Below are positions 24,237 through 32,955 of a DNA stretch of 64,000 nucleotides, one piece after another. Both the position numbers and the translations under genes were made by a program. Each line of letters starts with the position of its first letter. Position 1 is the stretch's first letter. The DNA comes from Clostridia bacterium. Lineage in GTDB: Bacteria > Bacillota > Clostridia > Oscillospirales > Acutalibacteraceae. Where the stretch lies: NCBI GenBank assembly GCA_017465465.1, contig JAFTWE010000002.1, forward strand, positions 1-64,000, given 5' to 3'. The notes under the pieces are model-generated. The model was not told where the DNA came from. It did not search any database and saw only the letters and a list, made by a program, of their open reading frames with translations.

Positions 24237-26069
24237 TTGACATTGCAGGAATTGAGAAAAAAATCAATGGCTCTGCCCAAAAATCCAGGCGTTTATCTTA
24301 TGAAAAACAGCAAAAATGAAATAATATATGTGGGCAAGGCAAAGGCGCTGAAAAAACGCGTCAGCTCATATTTCGGCTCGCAAAACAATCACTCTGTCAA
24401 AGTCCGTAAAATGGTTGAAAATGTGCACGATTTTGATTACATTCTTACCGACAGCGAATTTGAAGCCTTGGTGCTTGAATGCAGTCTTATTAAGCAGCAC
24501 TCTCCCAAATATAATATTTTGTTAAAAGACGATAAGGGCTACAGCTACATCAAGGTCACAAAAGAGGAATGGCCCAAAATTTCTGCCGTTTTACAAAAGG
24601 ACGATGACGATGCTAAATATATCGGGCCTTACACAGGCTCCTTCAGTGTTAAAAGCTCTGTTGACGAAGCGCTTAAAATTTTTATGCTTCCCCGCTGTAA
24701 TAAGAGTTTTCCTAAAGAAATCGGTAAAAGCCGACCTTGCCTTAATTATTTTATAAAGCAATGTATGGCGCCATGCAACGGTAAGGTAACAAAAGAGGAA
24801 TATAACCAGGCTGTGAATGAGGCTCTTCGCTTTTTGCAGGGGGACAGTACCGATGTTCTGGCTGATTTAAAAAATAAAATGAATGAAGCGGCTGAAAATC
24901 TTGATTTTGAAACTGCCGCTAAGCTGAGAGATAAAATCCGCTCCATTGAAAAAACATCAGAAAAGCAAAAGGTTGTCAGCGAGGATAACCGCCCGAGAGA
25001 TGTTTTTGCAATTTCTCAGACAAACGAAAAATCCTGCCTTTGCATTTTGCGCTTTGATTCGGGCAGACTGCGTGACAGCAGATATTTTATCTTGCCCTTT
25101 TTTGACTCTCTGCCTGCCGCAAGGCGTGAAATGGTAACGCAGTTTTATTCGGGCGGAGCAAAGGTGCCGTCGCAGATTCTTCTTGACGGTGAAATTGAAG
25201 ATAAAGAGCTTTTGGAGCAATGGCTCACAAATCTTTCAGGCAAAAAAGCAGAGCTGTTTGTTCCGCAAAAGGGTAAATATGCCCAGACGGTTCAGATGTG
25301 TAAAAACAATGCCGCAGAAAAGCTTGCTCAATCTATGGGCAGAATGGGCGGAGTTACCGCCGCACTTGATGAGCTTTCAAAGCTTCTCGGCCTTGACCGA
25401 CCCCCTGAATTTATCGAATCCTACGATATTTCTCACACCGCAGGCAGTGATAATGTTGCAGGTATGGTGGTTTTCAAAAACGGCTTGCCGTATAAAAAAT
25501 CCTACCGCCGATTCAGCATCAAGGGCTTTACGGGGCAGGATGACTACGGCTCAATGGCGGAGGTTATTTCAAGGCGGCTTAATGAGTATCAGCTCAATGA
25601 GCAGTCAGGCGAGGGCTTCGGCAGATTGCCCGATTTGATTTTGCTCGACGGCGGCAAGGGTCAGGTGAATGCGGTGAAGCCCATTATTGAGGCTTTCGGT
25701 TACGACATTCCTGTTTTCGGTATGGTTAAAGACTCTGCCCACCGCACAAGGGCAATAGCTACCGACGGCGGTGAAATTGCCATAAATTCAAAGCGACAGG
25801 CTTTTACCCTTGTTTCAAATATTCAGGAGGAGGTTCACCGCTATTCTGTGGCTTATCACAGAGCAAAGCACAAAAAATCCTCCCTCGGCTCAACTCTTAC
25901 CGAAATTGACGGAATAGGGGAGAAAAAGGCAAAAGCCCTTATAAAAACCTTCAAAACCGTTACCGCTGTTAAAAATGCGAGCGTTGACGAGCTTTGCAAG
26001 GCAGAGGGAATAAACAAGGTTATAGCCGAGAAGATTTATAACCATTTTCATAAAAACTTGACAAGTTGA
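24237..26069 (+). CDS. uvrC: UvrABC system protein C
   Basis: Nucleotide-excision-repair endonuclease, 610 residues, which makes both incisions around a lesion after UvrA/UvrB loading. Domains in order: GIY-YIG nuclease (NPGVYLMKN, EIIYVGKAKALKKRVSSYF), a cysteine cluster (CNKSFP ... CLNYFIKQCMAPC) that could bind FeS, the UVR motif near 200-235, the RNase H-like domain (ESYDISHTAGS, LILLDGGKGQVNA) and C-terminal helix-hairpin-helix (TLTEIDGIGEKKAKAL). TTG 24237 is set by GGAGGTG 6 bases upstream; ATG at MALPKNPGVY is an alternative. Confidence 0.96.
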   Translation: MTLQELRKKSMALPKNPGVYLMKNSKNEIIYVGKAKALKKRVSSYFGSQNNHSVKVRKMVENVHDFDYILTDSEFEALVLECSLIKQHSPKYNILLKDDKGYSYIKVTKEEWPKISAVLQKDDDDAKYIGPYTGSFSVKSSVDEALKIFMLPRCNKSFPKEIGKSRPCLNYFIKQCMAPCNGKVTKEEYNQAVNEALRFLQGDSTDVLADLKNKMNEAAENLDFETAAKLRDKIRSIEKTSEKQKVVSEDNRPRDVFAISQTNEKSCLCILRFDSGRLRDSRYFILPFFDSLPAARREMVTQFYSGGAKVPSQILLDGEIEDKELLEQWLTNLSGKKAELFVPQKGKYAQTVQMCKNNAAEKLAQSMGRMGGVTAALDELSKLLGLDRPPEFIESYDISHTAGSDNVAGMVVFKNGLPYKKSYRRFSIKGFTGQDDYGSMAEVISRRLNEYQLNEQSGEGFGRLPDLILLDGGKGQVNAVKPIIEAFGYDIPVFGMVKDSAHRTRAIATDGGEIAINSKRQAFTLVSNIQEEVHRYSVAYHRAKHKKSSLGSTLTEIDGIGEKKAKALIKTFKTVTAVKNASVDELCKAEGINKVIAEKIYNHFHKNLTS

Positions 26070-26086
26070 CAATAAAATGCAATAAT
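26058..26086 (+). promoter_or_regulatory. Promoter of rsmD-coaD operon
   Basis: TTGACA (26058-26063), 17-bp spacer, AATAAT (26081-26086). It overlaps the last codons of uvrC. Confidence 0.65.
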
Positions 26087-26116
26087 ATTCAGACGAGATA
26101 TTTTTTGGAGGCAAAA

Positions 26117-26665
26117 ATGAGAGTAATTACAGGTACAGCCCGAGGCAGAAATCTTTTAACCCTTCCCGGTGAAGATGTGCGCCCCACAACCGACAGAGTT
26201 AAAGAGGCAATGTTCAGCATAATTCAGTTTGAAGTTGAGGGCAGTCAGGTTCTTGACCTTTTTGCAGGCTCAGGTCAGCTTGGTATTGAGGCTCTCAGCC
26301 GCGGCGCCGCTTATGCAACCTTTGTTGACAGCGCCAAGGAGTCAATAGACTGCATTAAATTCAACCTCCAGAAAACCAACCTTAAATCTAATTCCTGTGT
26401 GGTGCAGACTGATGCTTTCTCTTTTTTGAGAACATCTGCGGGCAGCTTTGATATTGCTCTTCTTGACCCGCCTTATTCCAAAGGCCTTTTGCAAAAGGCG
26501 TTGCCCCTTGTTGCACCGAGAATGAATGAAAACGGTGTTATTATCTGTGAGCATCCTCACGGTGAAGAAATGCCCGAGAGTGCAGGAGATTTTGAAAAAT
26601 ACCGTGAATATAAATACGGCAAGCTTGCCTTGACCGTTTACCGTAAAAGGGATGACGAAGAATGA
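26117..26665 (+). CDS. rsmD: 16S rRNA (guanine-966-N2)-methyltransferase RsmD
   Basis: Rossmann-fold methyltransferase, 182 residues, that methylates G966 of 16S rRNA. MRVITGTARGRNLLT and RPTTDRVKEAMFSII are family-specific. VLDLFAGSGQLGIEALSRGA is the SAM-binding motif I, and LLDPPYSKG the catalytic (D/N)PPY motif. ATG 26117 follows TTGGAGG. It shares 4 bases (ATGA) with coaD, the usual neighbour. Confidence 0.95.
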   Translation: MRVITGTARGRNLLTLPGEDVRPTTDRVKEAMFSIIQFEVEGSQVLDLFAGSGQLGIEALSRGAAYATFVDSAKESIDCIKFNLQKTNLKSNSCVVQTDAFSFLRTSAGSFDIALLDPPYSKGLLQKALPLVAPRMNENGVIICEHPHGEEMPESAGDFEKYREYKYGKLALTVYRKRDDEE

Positions 26666-27162
26666 AAACAGCAATTTGCCCCGGCAGCTTTGACCCCATA
26701 ACCAACGGTCATCTTGCGGTTATCAAAAGAGCAGCCAAGCTTTTTGATAAGGTTATTGTTACCGTTATGGTTAATTTCCGCAAGCCTGTGGGCTTGTTTA
26801 CCGCCCCCGAAAGGGTTGAGCTTATTAAGCGTTGCACCAAGGATATTCCCAATGTTGAGGTTGAATATCACAGCGGTCTGCTTGCAGATTATGCCCGTCA
26901 GAAGGGCGCTGTGGCAATCGTTAAGGGCTTGCGAGCTGTGTCTGACTTTGAGGACGAATTCCAGCAGGCTCTTACCAATAAGCAGTTAAATCCCGATGTT
27001 GAAACAGTTTTTATCACAGCAGATGCAGAGCACATGTATCTTTCATCAAGTGTAGTTAAGCAAATTTGCGAATTTAGTGCGGATATTGATATGACGAAGT
27101 TCGTTCCCGCTGAAATCGCTGATGATATCGTCAGAAGAATTAAAGGAGAGGAAAAAATATGA
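26662..27162 (+). CDS. coaD: Phosphopantetheine adenylyltransferase
   Basis: Fourth step of coenzyme A synthesis: joins ATP and 4'-phosphopantetheine to dephospho-CoA. 166 residues, a hexameric nucleotidyltransferase. The opening CPGSFDPITNGHLAVIKRA holds the (T/N)GH nucleotide-binding motif. VKGLRAVSDFEDE and MYLSSSVVKQI (the ISSS-type motif) are also present. ATGA overlaps on both sides couple it to rsmD and to the next gene. Confidence 0.97.
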   Translation: MKTAICPGSFDPITNGHLAVIKRAAKLFDKVIVTVMVNFRKPVGLFTAPERVELIKRCTKDIPNVEVEYHSGLLADYARQKGAVAIVKGLRAVSDFEDEFQQALTNKQLNPDVETVFITADAEHMYLSSSVVKQICEFSADIDMTKFVPAEIADDIVRRIKGEEKI

Positions 27163-27812
27163 ACGTTCAGGGCAAACTTGATTTAATTGAAGAGGTTCTT
27201 GACAACGGAACAAGCATACCTTTTTCATCCAAAATTGCAGTAGATGTTGACGCAATCCGTACTTATGTTGGTGACATCCGTCTTGACCTTCCTGTTGAAA
27301 TTGAAAAGGCTCAGGACATTGTAGAGCACTATAACAGCATCATCAAAAAGGCTTCAACCGAGGCTTCTGTTGCCACATCAACCGCTCAGAAGCAGGCTGA
27401 TGAAATTGTTGGCGCCGCTAAGGAGCACGCAAAGGGTGTGCTTGATAACGCTGAGGCAAACGCATCATCCAAAATTGCCGCCGCAACCGAGCAGGCAAGA
27501 AGAATGGTTGAGTCAAGTGAAATTGCAAGACTTGCTCAGGAGTATTCTGACAAGGTTCGCTCACAGGCAACCACCGATGCTGAAGAAATTGTTAAAAACG
27601 CTAAGGCAGAGGCTGCCGCAATCGTTCAGGATGCAACAAACAAGGCAGAGGCAATTAAGAGAAGCGTTGATGAATGGAGCGAAAATATGCGCGTTGCAAC
27701 CAACCGCTATGTAAGCGACATTATGAAAAACAGCGACGATGTTCTTTCAGCCAACATTGCTGAAATCCGCAAAGCCCGTCAGAGCCTTCAGGCAAGCATT
27801 GACAAAAGATAA
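27159..27812 (+). CDS. Alanine-rich coiled-coil protein, downstream of coaD
   Basis: 217 residues, soluble, with one long predicted coiled coil (~60-190) made of Ala/Glu/Lys repeats such as TAQKQADEIVGAAKEHAK and NAKAEAAAIVQDATNKAEA. Proteins of this look are often labelled 'ATPase' or 'V-type ATPase subunit H' because of low-complexity similarity; I see no ATP-binding motif, so that name is not supported. A DivIVA-like or scaffold role is possible. Translation is coupled to coaD (ATGA overlap), with AAAGGAGAGG upstream, and a terminator follows directly. Confidence 0.75.
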   Translation: MNVQGKLDLIEEVLDNGTSIPFSSKIAVDVDAIRTYVGDIRLDLPVEIEKAQDIVEHYNSIIKKASTEASVATSTAQKQADEIVGAAKEHAKGVLDNAEANASSKIAAATEQARRMVESSEIARLAQEYSDKVRSQATTDAEEIVKNAKAEAAAIVQDATNKAEAIKRSVDEWSENMRVATNRYVSDIMKNSDDVLSANIAEIRKARQSLQASIDKR

Positions 27813-27816
27813 AACT

Positions 27817-27850
27817 AAGGAAGCTACGGTTTAACCATAGCTTCCTTTTT
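27817..27850 (+). terminator. Terminator of the rsmD-coaD operon
   Basis: AAGGAAGCTA (27817-27826) pairs with TAGCTTCCTT (27838-27847), extended by GGT/ACC inside, then a T-run to 27850. Confidence 0.9.
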
Positions 27851-27860
27851 GATTTGTTGA

Positions 27861-27893
27861 AAAATAAAAAGAGCGTAGCCGAAGCCACGCTCT
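27861..27893 (-). terminator. Terminator of PAP2 gene
   Basis: AGAGCGTAGC (27870-27879), CGAA, GCCACGCTCT (27884-27893), with one A-C mismatch. On the minus strand it is followed by TTTTTATTTT. Confidence 0.85.
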
Positions 27894-27903
27894 GAATGCT
27901 CAA

Positions 27904-28569
27904 TTATTTCTTAACACAAGGTGTGTCAAAAAGCTTGCCGTTCAACTTGTCGTTGAGCTTATCAAGGGGTTTGCCCAATGCTTTGAAAATAAGCAGGTAA
28001 ACGCAGATGCCAACGAGTGTTGCGATAATTGCACTGATGATAACGTCTGACGGGAAGTGAACATGAAGATAAATTCTTGAAAAACCGATAAGAATTGCAA
28101 GAATTACGGGAGCAATACCTGCCTTTTTGTTAACGCAGAACATTGCAACTGCCGCACCGATTGAAGAAGCGGTATGACCTGAGGGGAATGAGTATGAATA
28201 GTGACCGGGTGGCGGCTCAATGCTGGGCTGAAGTGAAGTGTCAAACGGGAAAACATAGTTGAAGCCTACCTTTGCCCAATGCTCAAGCATTGCAGGGTCA
28301 TAAGGGCGGATACGCTCAAACAAGGGCTTAAGAACAAGGTTGTTCATGCCTGAAACGATACCGAGACCGAGGAGGGCGGCAATACCCAATTTTCTTGTCT
28401 TTTTGAAAAGACAAAGCACTACGCCGAGAGCAATCCAGAAAATACCGTCATCACCAAGGTGAGTGATGAAAATCATAATCTGGTCCATTACATCGCCCCA
28501 AAGCTTTTCAACAGCTGTGTAAATTGAAGCGTCAATGCTCAGGAGCCATTCAGATGTGAAAAAATCCAT
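27904..28569 (-). CDS. PAP2-family membrane phosphatase
   Basis: Integral membrane phosphatase of 221 residues with about six hydrophobic segments. All three PAP2 catalytic motifs are visible: KPLFERIRP (K-x6-RP), FPSGH, and SRIYLHVHFPSD (SR-x5-H-x3-D). The active site faces the outside in this family. Likely substrates are undecaprenyl pyrophosphate (a BcrC-like role in recycling the cell-wall lipid carrier) or phosphatidate; the sequence does not decide. ATG 28569 follows AAAGGAG. Single gene with its own promoter and terminator. Confidence 0.9.
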   Translation of the reverse strand: MDFFTSEWLLSIDASIYTAVEKLWGDVMDQIMIFITHLGDDGIFWIALGVVLCLFKKTRKLGIAALLGLGIVSGMNNLVLKPLFERIRPYDPAMLEHWAKVGFNYVFPFDTSLQPSIEPPPGHYSYSFPSGHTASSIGAAVAMFCVNKKAGIAPVILAILIGFSRIYLHVHFPSDVIISAIIATLVGICVYLLIFKALGKPLDKLNDKLNGKLFDTPCVKK

Positions 28570-28600
28570 AAATTTTCTCCTTTTCATATTTGTTACCGAT

Positions 28601-28629
28601 ATGTTATCACAAACACAGGAATATTGCAA
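28601..28629 (-). promoter_or_regulatory. Promoter of PAP2 gene
   Basis: On the minus strand: TTGCAA (28629-28624), 17-bp spacer, TAACAT (28606-28601). Confidence 0.6.
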
Positions 28630-28761
28630 TAAAAAATAATAAACAAAAACACAGTTTTGTAGTTAAAATAAATCTGTCGGGATTTGTTTTGATGTTTTTT
28701 GTTTTGTGAAAATATAACATATTTAGCGGCAAAAAAATCCTTAATATGATATGATTTTTCG

Positions 28762-28791
28762 TTGACAGATTATTACTGTTTGCGATATAAT
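28762..28791 (+). promoter_or_regulatory. Promoter of cofE-like/guaA operon
   Basis: TTGACA (28762-28767), 18-bp spacer, TATAAT (28786-28791). Predicted start near 28798 gives a ~125-base untranslated leader. Confidence 0.85.
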
Positions 28792-28833
28792 TTACGAGTA
28801 AAAAAGGTTGATTTAAATTCGACCCGCTATTAT

Positions 28834-28902
28834 ACAAGGGCATTTATGGGTTAAAATATAAATGCGATAACTTGTTAATTTTTTATCGGTTGCTCAGCAA
28901 CC
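28834..28902 (+). ncRNA. Candidate structured leader of cofE-like/guaA operon
   Basis: Stems: ACAAG (28834-28838) with CTTGT (28871-28875), enclosing GCATTTAT (28840-28847) with ATAAATGC (28858-28865); the alternative CGATAA (28865-28870) with TTATCG (28883-28888); and GGTTGC/GCAACC (28888-28902) just before AGAAAGGA. The first and second arrangements exclude each other. It matches no riboswitch class I know. The gene content suggests a purine or folate/F420-type signal, but that is a guess. Confidence 0.45.
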
Positions 28903-28923
28903 ACCAGAAAGGACTTGGATATA

Positions 28924-30123
28924 ATGGATAAGAAAGAGCGCAGAGTTGGTACAGTTTCAAGAGGTATTCGTTGCCCCATTATCCGTCAGGGTGATGACCT
29001 TGCTCAGCTCGTTACAGACAGCGTGCTTGAAGCCGCTGAGGCTGAAGGCTTTGAACTTCGTGACAGAGATGTTATCTCAATCACAGAGTCAATCGTAGCA
29101 AGAGCTCAGGGTAACTATGCATCTGTTGACAATATCGCCGCAGATGTTAAGGCCAAAACAGGCGGTGAAACCGTTGGTGTTATCTTCCCCATTCTTTCCC
29201 GTAACCGTTTTGCAATCTGCCTTAAGGGCATAGCAAAGGGTGTTAAAAAAGTTATTCTTATGCTCAGCTATCCGTCAGACGAGGTTGGTAACGAGCTTGT
29301 AAGCCTTGATAAAATTGACGAAGCAGGCATTAACCCATACAGTGATGTTTTGTCCCTCGAAAAATACCGTGAGCTTTTCGGCAAAAACCTTCACGAGTTC
29401 ACAGGTGTTGACTATGTTGAATATTACGGCGATGTTGTTCGCTCTTGCGGCGCAGAGGTTGAATTTGTTTTTGCAAACCAGGCTAAAACAATCCTTGATT
29501 ATACCGATTGCGTAATCAACTGCGACATTCATACCCGTGCCCGCACAAAGAGAATTCTCAAAGCCGCAGGTGCAAAGGTTGTTCTCGGCCTTGATGAAAT
29601 CTTAAATGCTCCTGTTGACGGCAGCGGCTGCAACGAAGCTTACGGTCTTCTCGGCTCTAATAAGTCAACTGAAGACACAGTTAAGCTTTTCCCCAGAAAC
29701 TGTCAGCCTCTTGTTCTTGATATTCAGGATAAAATCCTTAAAGCTACAGGCAAGCATGTTGAAGTTATGGTTTATGGCGACGGCGCATTCAAAGACCCCA
29801 AGGGTAAAATCTGGGAGCTTGCAGACCCTGTTGTTTCACCTGCATTCACTGACGGCCTTGTAGGCACACCTAACGAGCTTAAGCTCAAATACCTTGCAGA
29901 CAACGATTATAAAGACCTTTCAGGCGAAGAGCTTAAAAAGGCTATTTCTGAGTCAATCAAATCAAAGCAGGACAACCTTGTTGGTAACATGGCTTCTCAG
30001 GGTACAACACCCCGTCAGCTCACTGACCTTATCGGTTCACTCTGCGACCTTACCAGCGGCTCAGGCGACAAGGGTACACCCGTTGTTCTTGTTCAGGGCT
30101 ATTTCGATAACTATACTAACTAA
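28924..30123 (+). CDS. CofE-like ligase (coenzyme F420-0:L-glutamate ligase family)
   Basis: 399 residues. In archaea and actinobacteria CofE adds glutamate to F420-0 with GTP. The family region is seen in RDRDVISITESIVARAQGN and later blocks such as VINCDIHTRARTKRILKAAG and VYGDGAFKDPKG. It is clearly longer than archaeal CofE (~250 residues). Clostridia of this kind are not known to make F420, so the real substrate is probably different (another GTP- or glutamate-dependent ligation). ATG 28924 follows AGAAAGGA. It shares an operon with guaA, 36 bases downstream. Confidence 0.75.
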   Translation: MDKKERRVGTVSRGIRCPIIRQGDDLAQLVTDSVLEAAEAEGFELRDRDVISITESIVARAQGNYASVDNIAADVKAKTGGETVGVIFPILSRNRFAICLKGIAKGVKKVILMLSYPSDEVGNELVSLDKIDEAGINPYSDVLSLEKYRELFGKNLHEFTGVDYVEYYGDVVRSCGAEVEFVFANQAKTILDYTDCVINCDIHTRARTKRILKAAGAKVVLGLDEILNAPVDGSGCNEAYGLLGSNKSTEDTVKLFPRNCQPLVLDIQDKILKATGKHVEVMVYGDGAFKDPKGKIWELADPVVSPAFTDGLVGTPNELKLKYLADNDYKDLSGEELKKAISESIKSKQDNLVGNMASQGTTPRQLTDLIGSLCDLTSGSGDKGTPVVLVQGYFDNYTN

Positions 30124-30159
30124 TATTTTTTAATATATCACCCTAAAGGAGGAATTGAA

Positions 30160-31161
30160 ATGGATTCAAACAAAAGACCCGATTCAATGGCAAGAATCAC
30201 TACCGCTGAATTGGCAAACAAATTTATTGACGAGCAGGTTGCGGCTGTCCGCGCGCAGGTTGGCGACAAAAAGGTTTTGCTCGCTCTTTCAGGCGGTGTA
30301 GATTCAAGCGTTGTTGCCGCTCTTTTAATCAAGGCAATCGGCAAGCAGTTGGTTTGCGTTCATGTTAACCACGGCCTTATGCGTAAGGGTGAAAGCGAGC
30401 AGGTTATCGAGGTTTTCGGTAAAGCTCTTGATGCTAACCTTGTTTATGTTGACGCTACTGACAGATTCCTTGACCTTCTTGCAGGTGTGAGTGACCCTGA
30501 AACAAAGCGCCATATAATCGGCGAAGAGTTTATCAAGGTTTTTGATGAAGAATCTGCAAAGCTTAACGGAATATCTTTCCTTGCTCAGGGCACAATTTAT
30601 CCTGACATTCTTGAAAGCATTAAAGCAGCAGAAGGCAAAAAGGCTGTTAAGTCACACCACAATGTTGGCGGACTTCCCGATGAAATGGAAATGGAGCTTG
30701 TTGAGCCGATTAAGCTTCTCTTCAAGGATGAAGTAAGAGTAGTTGGTGAAGCTCTCGGTCTTCCTCACGGTATGGTTTACCGTCAGCCGTTCCCCGGCCC
30801 AGGCCTTGGTGTTCGTTGCCTCGGTGCAATCACCCGTGACAGACTCCACGCCCTTCGTGAAGCAGATGCAATTCTCCGTGAAGAATTTGATAATTGCGGC
30901 CTTGCAGAAAAGGTATGGCAGTATTTCATCGCAATCCCCGATGTTAAGAGTGTTGGCGTTAAGGATGACAGCCGCTATGAAGGCTGGCCCGCAATCATCA
31001 GAGCTGTTAACACAACAGACGCTATGACCGCAACAATCGAAGAGATTCCTTATCCTGTGCTTCACAAAATCACAGCAAGAATCACCGCAGAGGTTGACGG
31101 CATCAACCGTGTCCTCTACGACATCACCCCCAAACCCACCGGCACAATTGAGTGGGAATAA
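30160..31161 (+). CDS. guaA: GMP synthase, ATP-pyrophosphatase subunit only
   Basis: 333 residues covering the synthetase half of GMP synthase, which adenylates XMP and aminates it to GMP. LLALSGGVDSSVVAALL is the PP-loop, HVNHGLMRKGE follows, and the C-terminal dimerisation domain is complete to TGTIEWE. The N-terminal class I glutaminase domain of the usual ~510-residue GuaA is absent: the frame begins with a clean GGAGGAATTGAAATG start, so this is not a truncation by frameshift. It is thus of the two-subunit (archaeal GuaAb-like) type, and the glutaminase must lie elsewhere. No candidate is in this window. Confidence 0.92.
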   Translation: MDSNKRPDSMARITTAELANKFIDEQVAAVRAQVGDKKVLLALSGGVDSSVVAALLIKAIGKQLVCVHVNHGLMRKGESEQVIEVFGKALDANLVYVDATDRFLDLLAGVSDPETKRHIIGEEFIKVFDEESAKLNGISFLAQGTIYPDILESIKAAEGKKAVKSHHNVGGLPDEMEMELVEPIKLLFKDEVRVVGEALGLPHGMVYRQPFPGPGLGVRCLGAITRDRLHALREADAILREEFDNCGLAEKVWQYFIAIPDVKSVGVKDDSRYEGWPAIIRAVNTTDAMTATIEEIPYPVLHKITARITAEVDGINRVLYDITPKPTGTIEWE

Positions 31162-31262
31162 GAAACAAAAAGTCCACAAAGCCTTATATATCAAGGGTTT
31201 CGGGACTTTCAGAAAGCCTCGTGATACAAAAATGATACTGTATACGGCTTTCCCACATTAAT
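31162..31262. other. Possible integration scar at guaA 3' end
   Basis: The 3' end of guaA is a known integration target for mobile elements. Directly downstream lie an imperfect hairpin AAAGTCC...GGGACTTT (31169-31209), an inverted repeat GAAAGCC (31212-31218) / GGCTTTC (31246-31252), and between these TGATAC twice (31222-31227 and 31233-31238) plus TATAC, resembling arm-type sites of tyrosine recombinases. No integrase gene is present. Confidence 0.4.
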
Positions 31263-31274
31263 TTCATACAAGAG

Positions 31275-31322
31275 AAACCTCTCTCGTTTGAACACTTAGT
31301 TCATCCGAGAGAGGTTTTTGTT
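31275..31322 (+). terminator. Terminator of cofE-like/guaA operon
   Basis: AAACCTCTCTCG (31275-31286) pairs with CGAGAGAGGTTT (31306-31317). The inside can extend through TGAAC/GTTCA. TTGTTTC follows. Confidence 0.85.
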
Positions 31323-31338
31323 TCATATTAAAATAAAA

Positions 31339-32934
31339 TTAATTTATTTCACCTAATTTCACCACTAAAACGTTATCTATTTTTTGCATGCAACCTTCAT
31401 CAGGAAAACATGGCATATCCTTGACATAGTCATTCTGTTTGTATTGAGCCAACTCATCATTTTCAATGACAATGATGTCATAATGAAGTTTATATTCAAA
31501 ATATCTCTTGTACCAACTGGGTGCAGCCGCACCTAAAACATAATTGCCGGTAGCCCCCATAATTTCGTAACCGTTTTTAAATCCGTTCTTGTTTTCATCA
31601 TAATAATCAGGTCTTCCTACAAAAACAACGGGGGTACTTTTTCTATCATAGTCTTCACAATTATCCATCTGATAGACAACTCTTGTGAAAAAAGACAGCG
31701 CAGAATCTTGCTCTAAATCTTTCTTTAAATAGATTTCATTTGCAGACACAATATTACTCCAAAGTATAACAAGAGAGGTTAAAATGCAAATACTCTTGCC
31801 AAGATAAACCGGAATTGTTTTAATTAGTTCTTTTTTTGCGGTGCTGCCTGATTTCTGTATTTGGTGTATTACCAGCAGTGCGAAGAGATATATAAATATG
31901 TGAGAAAATCTCATCAAATCGTGTCCAACGCCGCCGGCTAGTATTTCCGGTAAGCTCATTTCAAATGGTAATATTATGATTAAAAATAGCACCAAGAGAT
32001 TTTCTAAAACTCTTTCTTTCTGTTTAAATAGTTGTGACAGGATAAAAATCCCAACAATTAAAAAAGTAAAAGCTATAAAAATACCTATAATGTTCCCAAA
32101 AACAGAATTTTTGGGAAAAAATAAGGAATAAATTGTTGTCTTGCATACATTTATAGCGGTATTTATAAAGTCAGGAACAGTGAGAGAACCAAGATTATCA
32201 AGGGAATTTGAGGTGTTTGTTGCTTCTTGAATACCTGTTGCTTTAAGGACAAGCTTGAAAGTTAAAATATAAACAATGCCACTTGCCAATAAAGCGAAAA
32301 TACTTTTCAAACCGTTAAAAAACGCGGCTTTGAAATCATAGTTATGAGTTATAATTTTGAAAATTATAGATATAATAACTAAGCTAATAGTAACACATAT
32401 ATAGCTTTGGTATATGCCCAAAGTTAAAACAATGCAAGGGATTGAAAGGGCGAAACCAAATTTCCATTTATCCCATAAGAAAACTGCAAGAACAGATAAA
32501 AACAATGCAAACATATTCGCATCTAAATCGTTTATGTAGGTTGCGGTGTTGGAAATAACAGCCAAGTTTGTGGAGTAAAGCCCTGCTATCAAAAAAACAT
32601 AAAGCTTGTTCTCAATATTGAACATTTTAACGGTCAGAAAAACCGAAAGAGCAACCCAGAACAGAGCTATAACGCCAATCAGCCACGGAATAGTGAGATT
32701 TCCTCTTGTTATCATTCTGTATACGGGGACGATGAATCTGCCTAACTGTATTTTCCATTCGTTGCCGAATTCTGATGCGTTAAACTCGTTCAAGCTATCG
32801 TGAGAGAATGAGTCCTGAAAAAACATATAAGCATGTGTAACCAAGCCCACGACAAAAGTAATCAATAGGCAAAACAATAAGCTTTTTCTGTTTTTATCAT
32901 ATATGTTAGTTATCACGCGAGATACTTTGCCCAT
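31339..32934 (-). CDS. GtrII-like membrane glucosyltransferase (polytopic GT-C type)
   Basis: 531 residues with about ten or more hydrophobic segments after a short basic N-terminus. A periplasm-side acidic pair occurs in QDSFSHDSLNEF near the first loop, as in GT-C enzymes that take sugar from polyprenyl phosphate. The ending (~400-531) is soluble. Resembles the 'glucosyl transferase GtrII' group in Firmicutes. It lies 21 bases after a GtrB-like gene, so the pair would flip and attach glucose to a surface polymer. Visibly AT-richer than neighbouring genes. ATG 32934 follows AGAGGAAG; GTG 32946 is too close to the site. Confidence 0.75.
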   Translation of the reverse strand: MGKVSRVITNIYDKNRKSLLFCLLITFVVGLVTHAYMFFQDSFSHDSLNEFNASEFGNEWKIQLGRFIVPVYRMITRGNLTIPWLIGVIALFWVALSVFLTVKMFNIENKLYVFLIAGLYSTNLAVISNTATYINDLDANMFALFLSVLAVFLWDKWKFGFALSIPCIVLTLGIYQSYICVTISLVIISIIFKIITHNYDFKAAFFNGLKSIFALLASGIVYILTFKLVLKATGIQEATNTSNSLDNLGSLTVPDFINTAINVCKTTIYSLFFPKNSVFGNIIGIFIAFTFLIVGIFILSQLFKQKERVLENLLVLFLIIILPFEMSLPEILAGGVGHDLMRFSHIFIYLFALLVIHQIQKSGSTAKKELIKTIPVYLGKSICILTSLVILWSNIVSANEIYLKKDLEQDSALSFFTRVVYQMDNCEDYDRKSTPVVFVGRPDYYDENKNGFKNGYEIMGATGNYVLGAAAPSWYKRYFEYKLHYDIIVIENDELAQYKQNDYVKDMPCFPDEGCMQKIDNVLVVKLGEIN

Positions 32935-32955
32935 AAAGTAAAACACTTCCTCTTT

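Larger units (their letters stand above)
28570..28923. other. 354-base divergent intergenic region
   Basis: No gene seen. It contains the PAP2 promoter on the minus strand (28601-28629), an AT-rich stretch, the promoter of the cofE-like gene (28762-28791), and a structured leader from about 28797 to 28910. Confidence 0.6.

Noticed and set aside
27159..27812. V-type ATPase subunit function for the coaD-linked coiled-coil gene
   Set aside because: The likeness is limited to Ala/Glu/Lys coiled-coil composition. No neighbouring ATPase genes and no nucleotide-binding motif.
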